Made by a program: the position numbers and the translations under genes | Notes under the pieces: generated by a model | Database searches by the model: none | Seen by the model: the letters and a program-made list of their open reading frames with translations, nothing else | What the model was told of the DNA's origin: nothing | Shown: in pieces, positions 1 through 5,535 of the stretch | Position numbering within the stretch: position 1 is the first letter of the stretch | Layout: each line of letters starts with the position of its first letter | DNA from: CAJXZP01 sp964195485 | GTDB taxonomy: Bacteria; Bacteroidota; Bacteroidia; Flavobacteriales_G; Salibacteraceae | Reading direction: 5' to 3' | NCBI GenBank assembly: GCA_964195485.1 | Contig: CAXMPG010000065.1 | Span: 1-5,896 of the forward strand | Length of the DNA stretch: 5,896 nt

Positions 1-2
1 GA

Positions 3-209
3 GAAGCACAGCGGATAAAAATTGCCAATCAACTTCAAAAAAAGGATACCGGAGATACGTTGTATATCATTATTGAACCCAGTATTGGATTGCATCACGA
101 TGATATTCATTCGCTACTCCAACTGTTTGATCGCATTAAGCAAAAAGGCAATACGATTGTCTGTATTGAACAAAATGAAACCGTTATTGAATGGAGCGAT
201 TGGCATGTG
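3..209 (+). other. Degenerate NBD2 tail of a preceding UvrA unit
   Basis: This segment matches the end of a UvrA NBD2: the second half of an ABC signature, a spacer reading KKDTGDTLYI (close to the family pattern KRGTGQTLYI), a Walker B strand, GLHHDD and the switch strand. The Walker B aspartate is replaced by isoleucine (codon 72-74), while the next residue, the catalytic glutamate, is kept (75-77). The switch histidine is glutamine (171-173). The usual glycine-rich end (LGPGSG followed by GG) is missing and the chain goes straight into a linker. The domain is therefore probably inactive or weak as an ATPase and may be structural. Confidence 0.8.
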
Positions 210-2624
210 GAATTGGGGCAACGTTCAGCTACTGTTAATCCCGTATCAGAAACGGTGAATGAACAAAGCCAAAAGCACGAAATCATTCTAAACGGAGTAA
301 CCACTCACGGATTGAAAAACATTGATGTCCGGATTCCAAAAAATGAATTGACTGTGGTTACAGGAGTTTCTGGAAGTGGAAAATCTTCTTTGGTGTATGA
401 TACTTTGTTTGCCGAATCTAATGCGCGATTTACCGAATCGTTATCTACGTATAACCGCAGTTTTTTACAGCAAAACAGTGAAGCTGAAATGGTTTCGTTT
501 TCGGGTTTAGGTCCTGCTATTGGAATTAACCGAAAAGGGGGAACTCCCTCTAAACGTTCTACGGTGGGCACACTTTCGGGGGTGTATGACGCCTTTAGAT
601 TGTTGTATTCACGCATTGCCCAGCATGAAGGGGAGATTTATACCGCACAACATTTTTCATTCAATCATCATCTAGGCGCTTGCCCGGTGTGTGAAGGCTT
701 GGGAATTAAATTGAAATGTGACCCCGATGAGGTGATTGTTTCGGCTGATACATCTATTTGGAATGGTGCCATTTCAACCAACAAAGCCGTAGCGTATTAT
801 GCCGATGTAAATGGGCAATTTATGGCTACGTTAAAAGAAGCAGCCCATCAAAATAAGTGGGATATTGATGCCCCATGGAATCAACTTACCGATGAAGTTC
901 AAAATGCTATTCTGTACGGAACGGGTGATACTACGTGGAATGTAACGTGGGAGTTTGTTACCAAAACAAGTACTGGAACGCAAGAGATTACCGCAAAATG
1001 GTTGGGGCTTTGTCATTACATTGACGAGGAATACCAAAGAAAACTGCATAATAAAAACATTAAAGGATTAGAAGATTTATTGCACGGAGTGGAATGTGAG
1101 ACTTGCCACGGTAGCCGCTTAAAACCGGAATTATTACAAACGCAATTTCTAGGTAAGAACATTCATGAAGTTTCGCACTTGAGCATTTCTACTTGTCTGG
1201 AATCAATGGAGAATATAGATGCCAAAGTAGATACCGTGGTTTTGGCCATCAGTAAAGTGGTGTTGCCAGCCGTGAAAGAATCCTTGCAAACCATTGTTGA
1301 TTTAGGATTAGGCTATTTAAACTTAGATAGATCGGTGAGTTCCCTTTCGGGTGGAGAACGCCAACGGGTAACGCTTGCAGGGCAATTTAGCACCCATTTA
1401 TTTGGCGTGACTTACGTACTGGATGAACCTACTATTGGATTAGATGCATTGCAAGTTGCGGTGTTATCAAAAGCCCTTAAAAGAATTGTAGCCAACGGAA
1501 ACACGGTGGTTGTGGTAGAACACGATCCGTCTTTTATCAAAACAGCCGATTACCTTATTGAAATGGGACCCGGTGCTGGAAGCCAAGGGGGCGAAGTAGT
1601 TTACCAAGGGAAGCTTACGGATGTCGCAAAAGCAAAACATTCGGTGACGTATAAATTGCTTCATGAACCACAAACTCTTCCCGTACAGAAGCAAAAAACG
1701 AAAGGGCAAGGTTTTGGAATTAAAGGCGCATTTGCCAATAATTTGAAAGGTATAGATGTCGATTTTCATTCGGGACAAATAACGGCTGTTACTGGAGTTT
1801 CTGGAAGTGGAAAATCGAGTCTGATTAAAGAAGTACTATTTAATTCTTGGATAAAGAAACGCCCCATAGGTTGTTTATCTGTAGTGGGATTGGAACAATT
1901 TGAAGAAGTCTTATTAATAGACCAAGAAGCACTTACACAAAGTAGATTAAGCACGCCAGTATCGTACACCGGAATAATAGAGCCGCTAAAAATGCTGTTT
2001 TCGAAAACAGAATCAGCAAAAAACGCGGGACTTAAAAAAGCGGATTTCTCCTACCAAAGCAAGAATGGTAAATGCCCGACTTGTAGCGGCCACGGAAAAT
2101 TAAAAACCAGCATGGATTTCATGAGTGACATCTGGTTGACTTGCGATACCTGTAAAGGAATGCGCTATAATGACGCGGTATTGGCGATTAAGTTAAATGG
2201 ACATTCCATAGGTGATGTATTAAAAATGACCGTTCAGGAGGCGATAGAATTCTTTCAATCTGAAAAAATTGTGGATGACTTGAATGTGTTGAAACGCGTA
2301 GGAGTGGGACATTTATTATTGGGTCAATCAGGTAATACGTTATCTGGTGGGGAAGCGCAACGATTAAAGTTAGCCGCATCCATTCTAGGTAATTCCACGA
2401 AGAATGGTTCCAGTAAAGGAAATACCTTATATCTCTTTGATGAACCCAGTACCGGATTGCATTATTTTGATATTCTACCGTTGATTGACGTTTTCAAATC
2501 TATGGTGAATGCAGGTGATACCGTGCTGTTCATAGAACACAATAGTACCTTGATAGAAAGTGCCGATGCTGTTATTACTCTTGGTCCTGGTAGTGGAGAG
2601 AATGGGGGAGTTGTGCTTTTTTGA
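3..2624 (+). CDS. UvrA-like ABC ATPase, tandem multi-NBD form (5' end missing)
   Basis: This is a UvrA-family ABC ATPase that probably binds DNA. The frame is open to the left edge and enters just after an ABC signature (EAQRIKIANQL), so the real start lies upstream and 873 residues are visible. First comes the tail of an NBD2-type domain: Walker B-like IIIEPSIGLH (66-95) and switch IEQN (165-176), followed by a linker at about 210-285. A complete UvrA unit follows. Its NBD1 has Walker A GVSGSGKSS (363-389), CPVC (681-692), CETC (1095-1106), signature LSGGERQR (1344-1367), Walker B VLDEP (1416-1430) and switch VEH. Its NBD2 has a second Walker A (1794-1820), a zinc finger CX2C-X19-CX2C (2073-2153), LSGGEAQR (2340-2363), FDEP (2436-2447) and IEHN. 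The UvrB-binding region is absent, as in UvrA2 proteins, so a role in damage tolerance or drug resistance is more likely than classical excision with UvrB. The family call is firm; the function is inferred. Confidence 0.93.
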   Translation, partial: EAQRIKIANQLQKKDTGDTLYIIIEPSIGLHHDDIHSLLQLFDRIKQKGNTIVCIEQNETVIEWSDWHVELGQRSATVNPVSETVNEQSQKHEIILNGVTTHGLKNIDVRIPKNELTVVTGVSGSGKSSLVYDTLFAESNARFTESLSTYNRSFLQQNSEAEMVSFSGLGPAIGINRKGGTPSKRSTVGTLSGVYDAFRLLYSRIAQHEGEIYTAQHFSFNHHLGACPVCEGLGIKLKCDPDEVIVSADTSIWNGAISTNKAVAYYADVNGQFMATLKEAAHQNKWDIDAPWNQLTDEVQNAILYGTGDTTWNVTWEFVTKTSTGTQEITAKWLGLCHYIDEEYQRKLHNKNIKGLEDLLHGVECETCHGSRLKPELLQTQFLGKNIHEVSHLSISTCLESMENIDAKVDTVVLAISKVVLPAVKESLQTIVDLGLGYLNLDRSVSSLSGGERQRVTLAGQFSTHLFGVTYVLDEPTIGLDALQVAVLSKALKRIVANGNTVVVVEHDPSFIKTADYLIEMGPGAGSQGGEVVYQGKLTDVAKAKHSVTYKLLHEPQTLPVQKQKTKGQGFGIKGAFANNLKGIDVDFHSGQITAVTGVSGSGKSSLIKEVLFNSWIKKRPIGCLSVVGLEQFEEVLLIDQEALTQSRLSTPVSYTGIIEPLKMLFSKTESAKNAGLKKADFSYQSKNGKCPTCSGHGKLKTSMDFMSDIWLTCDTCKGMRYNDAVLAIKLNGHSIGDVLKMTVQEAIEFFQSEKIVDDLNVLKRVGVGHLLLGQSGNTLSGGEAQRLKLAASILGNSTKNGSSKGNTLYLFDEPSTGLHYFDILPLIDVFKSMVNAGDTVLFIEHNSTLIESADAVITLGPGSGENGGVVLF

Positions 2625-2663
2625 CCGATGACCAAACGGACGAATGACAGCTGGTAATGGCCG

Positions 2664-3194
2664 TTAGTTTAGCGAAATTTCATCGAGGACTAGCTTAAAA
2701 TCTTCGGCTTTTTTGTTGGCAATTAAAAAGGTGATTCCTTCCATGTAGGAGCTTGAAAAATTGGGTAGATCTAATTTCCTTCCTCGATAGGATGGATACA
2801 AATCGGCTAACTTAATCTCTATATCTTGCCATTTTCCAGAAGTAGAAAATGTAGTGATGTAAGAATAATAATCGCGTGAATTAGCTCTAATCCGGAATTG
2901 GTAATCTTTACCATCGCCTTTTAAACGAATTTTTATCATCGTCTTTTTATCGATATTCATTTTATCGAAATCATAGCGTATAGAAGTAAATCCACCGTTA
3001 TTATCTAAAGAAACACGGCCTTTAAATTCAGCGTGCCCTTCCGCATTTAGGACGAAACTCCCTTTGGATAATCCGCCCATGACGCCATCATTTACGACTT
3101 TCCAATTCTTCATACTGGAAGAAGAATTAAAATCAAATAGCATAGTGGAGGACATGCCAAACACTAAAAGGAGTACACTTAAAATGTAATTCAT
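2664..3194 (-). CDS. CIA30-family protein
   Basis: This 176-residue protein matches the CIA30 family (named after a mitochondrial complex I assembly factor) along its whole length: a tryptophan strand leading into VVNDGVMGGLSKGSF, then SLDNNGGFTSIRYDF, a KGDGKDYQFRIR strand, the WQDIEIKLADLYPSYRGR stretch, and a closing strand (FKLVLDEISLN). The fold is a galactose-binding-like beta sandwich. The first 15-20 residues are hydrophobic and fit a signal peptide or signal anchor, which would place it in the envelope, but there is no clear cleavage site or lipobox cysteine. Bacterial homologues have no settled function, and no respiratory genes are nearby. It converges on the UvrA-like gene with a 39-base gap. 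An ATG at 3201 is out of frame, so the start is the ATG at 3194. No good promoter motif was seen just upstream, so it may partly depend on read-through from the small genes at 3376-3649. Confidence 0.88.
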   Translation of the reverse strand: MNYILSVLLLVFGMSSTMLFDFNSSSSMKNWKVVNDGVMGGLSKGSFVLNAEGHAEFKGRVSLDNNGGFTSIRYDFDKMNIDKKTMIKIRLKGDGKDYQFRIRANSRDYYSYITTFSTSGKWQDIEIKLADLYPSYRGRKLDLPNFSSSYMEGITFLIANKKAEDFKLVLDEISLN

Positions 3195-3220
3195 AATTCA
3201 TTTTTATACTGTTGAACGAA

Positions 3221-3233
3221 CGCTTTTTAAGCG
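3221..3233. repeat. Short inverted repeat CGCTT-TTT-AAGCG
   Basis: A perfect 5-base stem with a 3-base loop lies 27 bases upstream of the CIA30 start. It could be an operator or a weak hairpin in the leader. No T-rich run follows it on either strand that would make it a clear terminator. Confidence 0.35.
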
Positions 3234-3244
3234 CGTTTTGTGTT

Positions 3245-3275
3245 AAAAAAAACAGGGTGAATTCCCCAAAGGGAA
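3245..3275 (-). terminator. Possible terminator of the small-gene operon
   Basis: Reading the minus strand, a 5-base stem (TTCCC/GGGAA, 3262-3275) is followed about 10 bases later by eight T (3245-3252). It lies about 100 bases after the stop of the 31-residue gene and upstream of the CIA30 start. The stem is short and not next to the T run, so this is a weak call. Confidence 0.3.
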
Positions 3276-3375
3276 AAAGGTTCAGAAACGAGTGACTTTG
3301 GAGTATCAAATGCAGATTGATAGATTCCTATGTAACGCGAAACTGAATAGTTTACGGTGGAGTGGATTAGGCTTT

Positions 3376-3471
3376 CTACTTGATCTTTCTTGCTTCTCTG
3401 AGCGCTAACGCAAAACCGAAACCAAAAAGCAATGTAATTAACCCAGCGAAATATGGAATAAAATCAGTCAT
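3376..3471 (-). CDS. 31-residue single-span membrane protein
   Basis: This small frame starts at ATG 3471 and ends with TAG at 3376-3378. It encodes MTDFIPYFAGLITLLFGFGF, then ALALREARKIK. Residues about 5-24 form one hydrophobic helix, and the basic tail (RxxRKxK) predicts a cytoplasmic C-terminus. Its ATG lies inside the end of the upstream gene: the two share 8 bases in the pattern ATGACTGA, which is typical of translational coupling. The overlap, the single clean helix with a basic end and the shared strand argue for a real gene. I do not recognise the family. It could be an accessory subunit that binds a larger membrane protein. Confidence 0.62.
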   Translation of the reverse strand: MTDFIPYFAGLITLLFGFGFALALREARKIK

Positions 3472-3649
3472 TTTTTTTTGAGTTTAAAAGTTTAAGATAA
3501 ATCCCGAAGGCTAAAATGGATGGAACCCATAATCCAATAAAAGCGCCATCTTCCTTATGTCCTTGAAAATAAAGTATTTCAGAGAACACTAATGATAAGA
3601 TTGCAGCTACAAAAAGGAACTTGTCGGCTGATGTGAATTTTTCGAACAT
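3464..3649 (-). CDS. 61-residue two-span membrane protein
   Basis: Two hydrophobic helices (residues about 10-29 and 36-55) are joined by a short polar turn (FQGHKEDG). The N-terminus is charged and the C-terminus is lysine-rich (LLNSKKND), so a hairpin with both ends in the cytoplasm is expected. The phrase IGLWVPSILAFGIYLKL looks like a conserved small membrane protein found in Bacteroidota, but I cannot name a family. It is the first gene of a probable two-gene operon with the 31-residue protein, which starts before this one stops. A Bacteroidota -7 motif lies 34 bases upstream of the start. The bases before ATG are A/T-rich with no Shine-Dalgarno sequence, as is normal for this phylum. 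Confidence 0.78.
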   Translation of the reverse strand: MFEKFTSADKFLFVAAILSLVFSEILYFQGHKEDGAFIGLWVPSILAFGIYLKLLNSKKND

Positions 3650-3682
3650 ATGTTTTAAATTATAGATTAATTATTGTTTTTA

Positions 3683-3690
3683 CAAATGTA
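3683..3690 (-). promoter_or_regulatory. Probable -7 promoter element of the small-gene operon
   Basis: The minus strand reads TACATTTG, an exact match to the Bacteroidota -7 consensus TAnnTTTG. It would give a leader of roughly 30 bases. Twenty bases further upstream the expected TTTG is replaced by ATGG, so only the -7 half is well supported. Confidence 0.55.
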
Positions 3691-3784
3691 TAAAAAATAT
3701 TTATATTGTTCCATGTTTTAGCGTATTTGTTAAACAGTTTATTTTAGTGTGTGAAATGAACTAGTAATTAGTAGGTTACCTTGA

Positions 3785-3988
3785 TGTGAATTTGGTAGAG
3801 GAGTAGATAAGGATGACGGAAGTTTAAAGTCAAATGACGGATTAACGTAGATTAGAGGGACATTAATTAGGATATATTACAGGGTTTTCACGGAATTAGA
3901 AACAGGTTTTGATTTGGATTTCTTCCTAAAAGAAGTCTCAAAACTACCTTTTAATGCATGGAGTAAAGGGGGCTTTTTAGTGCGCTAA
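3785..3988 (+). pseudogene. Possible remnant of a coding sequence
   Basis: One plus-strand frame reads like protein on both sides of a single TAG (3848-3850). Before it is GRGVDKDDGSLKSNDGLT, and after it a 45-codon stretch containing ELETGFDLDFFLKEVSKL and ending at TAA 3986-3988. The second part has no ATG, GTG or TTG near its beginning. The composition is protein-like, but a frame of this length is not rare by chance in AT-rich DNA and no family was recognised. Confidence 0.2.
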
Positions 3989-3991
3989 AAA
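3974..3991. repeat. Palindrome TTTTTAG-TGCG-CTAAAAA
   Basis: A perfect 7-base inverted repeat with a 4-base loop lies about 95 bases past the phosphoesterase stop. It could be a weak terminator or a protein-binding site. Its stem is AT-rich with little GC to drive termination. Confidence 0.45.
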
Positions 3992-4017
3992 TGAGGGGTG
4001 CTAGTAACAACGAAAAG

Positions 4018-4063
4018 GCAATGGTATTATTTAAGTGGTTGATTTACACTAATAAACCATTGC
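4018..4063 (-). terminator. Long imperfect hairpin after the phosphoesterase gene
   Basis: GCAATGGT (4018-4025) and ACCATTGC (4056-4063) are perfect inverted copies. Inside them, TTATT/AATAA and AGTG/CACT extend the stem with small bulges around a 9-base loop. The structure starts 24 bases beyond the stop codon of the minus-strand phosphoesterase gene, and on that strand it is followed by CTTTTCGTTGTT. A transcription terminator or mRNA 3'-end stabiliser is the simplest reading. The T run is interrupted, so terminator activity is uncertain while the hairpin itself is clear. Confidence 0.5.
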
Positions 4064-4086
4064 GCTCTACTTTGATGAGACTAATG

Positions 4087-5331
4087 TTATACGCATAAAA
4101 GGAAAAACAATCCAAATTGGGGTATTTCACTTTTTTGGCGCTTTTTTTTATCTCCAATTGTTATATTTTCCTTTTCTCCGTTGTCAAAAACGCGATAGTA
4201 TTTGTTTTCGTGTATTAGTAAACCCTCTGAATTTCCACTCGGCCAATTTTTATGATAGTCTTTTGGATGTTTTACATCAATACCTATCACCTTACCGTTA
4301 TAGTGCATACTCACTTTAGATTGAAGGGTATGACCTACAATGATAGCTTTCGCGTTGAATGTATTCAATCCCTTTTCTACTTGCGCTTGCGATAAATCAG
4401 CCTTAAAATAACCTCTATACCAACAAATCCCAGTAGTGGTAGAAGTCAACCATTGTTCATTTGTTTTTACACTTTTTGGATAATAGGGGAGGTAATAATT
4501 GGCGCGTATAATGGAATTGATTTCATCTAAACTCAAGGCTAAGTCTGCTACCTTAGGATGTATTCCTCCATGGGCAAAAAGATTTCCATTAATACGTTCT
4601 ATGGCGTTTTTACTTGACATCCACCGGCCTAAAAATGAATTAGGACGGTACAAATCAACTTGATTTTTTCCTAAAATATTAGCTGCTGCAAGATACTTTT
4701 CGGCAGATACGCCATAATCTCCTTGCATGTTTTTTAGTTCGTGATTTCCAATAATAAAATGGACCAATCCACCTTGTTTAGAAGCGTCTTGCTCTAATTT
4801 ATAAATGAACCAAAGTACTTGTGTAACCGACCAACCGCGATCCACAAAATCACCTACCAATACTAAATGACCTTTACCAAATATCCAGTTTAGATTTTCA
4901 TCGATTACCTGACTATGAATTAGAAAATCTCGAAACGATTTATACCCTCCTTCTATATCTGAAATGGCGATAATTGGTTGTGAATCAGTATAGGTTGATT
5001 TTGGACTTTTAAAGGCTGCGTTTATATTAATATCGAAACTGCTTGAATCAATTTGAAAATAACACTTGGCCGTAATTTTAGAATCAATCGGGTGTTCTGA
5101 TGTGTCCAAATAGAACCCATCCTTTTTATTTCCTTTAATGTAATTGACATTTAAAGTGCTATCGTTTTTGTAAAAAACATAAGGACCGTCATTCCCAAAT
5201 TTGTACATTAGAGGATGATCGGCATAATGTAAGCTTGCGCCATTATACAAACCAAATAATACAGCTAGACCTGCTATTAATACTAGTGTTAGGATGAGGT
5301 GCTTTACGTAGCTAAATATTCTTTTTTTCAT
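4087..5331 (-). CDS. Membrane-anchored PPP-like metallophosphoesterase
   Basis: This 414-residue protein belongs to the calcineurin-like (PPP) metallophosphoesterases. A basic start (MKKR) and one hydrophobic helix (residues about 11-28) act as an uncleaved anchor or signal peptide, and about 90 residues of unrecognised sequence follow. The catalytic core then shows metal and phosphate motifs in order: SDIEG (124-128), GDFVDRG (160-166), GNHE (195-198), AHGG (253-256) and GHT (333-335). The first motif has glutamate where the PPP consensus GDxHG has histidine. The substrate is unknown; a phosphoprotein or a small phosphoester are both possible, probably outside the inner membrane. The chain ends with a charged run (GDKKKRQKSE) and a short hydrophobic tail (FGLFFLLCV). 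The gene is intact with no visible frameshift and has its own promoter, divergent from the kinase gene. The nearby start ATG at 5331 fits the promoter, giving a leader of under 20 bases. Confidence 0.88.
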   Translation of the reverse strand: MKKRIFSYVKHLILTLVLIAGLAVLFGLYNGASLHYADHPLMYKFGNDGPYVFYKNDSTLNVNYIKGNKKDGFYLDTSEHPIDSKITAKCYFQIDSSSFDININAAFKSPKSTYTDSQPIIAISDIEGGYKSFRDFLIHSQVIDENLNWIFGKGHLVLVGDFVDRGWSVTQVLWFIYKLEQDASKQGGLVHFIIGNHELKNMQGDYGVSAEKYLAAANILGKNQVDLYRPNSFLGRWMSSKNAIERINGNLFAHGGIHPKVADLALSLDEINSIIRANYYLPYYPKSVKTNEQWLTSTTTGICWYRGYFKADLSQAQVEKGLNTFNAKAIIVGHTLQSKVSMHYNGKVIGIDVKHPKDYHKNWPSGNSEGLLIHENKYYRVFDNGEKENITIGDKKKRQKSEIPQFGLFFLLCV

Positions 5332-5353
5332 TCTTTCTATGTTTAATTTTTGG

Positions 5354-5385
5354 CAAACCTATTGGCACTTTACTTCCTGTTCAAA
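5354..5385 (-). promoter_or_regulatory. Bacteroidota promoter of the phosphoesterase gene
   Basis: On the minus strand TTTG (5382-5385) is followed after exactly 20 bases by TAGGTTTG (5354-5361). This matches the Bacteroidota consensus TTTG-N19-21-TAnnTTTG. Transcription would start around 5347-5350, giving a leader of roughly 17-19 bases. Confidence 0.75.
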
Positions 5386-5499
5386 TAATTGGGATAAACA
5401 CCATTCCCGTATAAACAGACAATTTACTCCGGTATACAAAGTGCTCTTATCACATTTTAGTCTACTTTCATCATCAGCAAAAGGTCGTTCACCCAATTT

Positions 5500-5531
5500 T
5501 TTGGTGCGGCTCATTTACGCACGTAATTTTG
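5500..5531 (+). promoter_or_regulatory. Bacteroidota promoter of the histidine kinase gene
   Basis: TTTG (5500-5503) is followed after exactly 20 bases by TAATTTTG (5524-5531), a full match to the Bacteroidota consensus. Only four bases separate the -7 element from the kinase ATG, so the transcript probably begins at or right next to the start codon. Confidence 0.75.
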
Positions 5532-5535
5532 CATC

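Larger units (their letters stand above)
3650..4086. other. 437-base gap without a convincing gene
   Basis: The right-hand end of the gap is the 3' side of the phosphoesterase and the left-hand end is the promoter side of the small-gene operon. It holds the promoter element at 3683-3690, a weak trace of a decayed frame (3785-3988), an AT-rich palindrome (3974-3991) and a long imperfect hairpin (4018-4063). No intact gene with a start codon was found on either strand. Confidence 0.6.

Noticed and set aside
60..62. TTG at 60 as the start of the UvrA-like gene
   Set aside because: The frame is open to the left edge, and the codons before TTG encode the conserved ABC signature, so TTG is an internal leucine within the Walker B strand.
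2625..2663. Terminator between the convergent UvrA-like and CIA30 genes
   Set aside because: Only a 5-base AACGG/CCGTT pairing with a loop of more than 20 bases was found, partly within the CIA30 stop region, and there is no T run.
3301..3320. A promoter for the CIA30 gene near the minus-strand TGCATTTG
   Set aside because: It differs from TAnnTTTG at the second base, has no TTTG about 20 bases upstream, and lies more than 100 bases from the start codon.
3985..4100. Integron attC-like recombination site around the hairpin
   Set aside because: The bulged stem is suggestive, but the flanking sequences GTAAC and GTTAT do not fit the RYYYAAC/GTTRRRY core pattern, and no integrase or gene cassette is visible.
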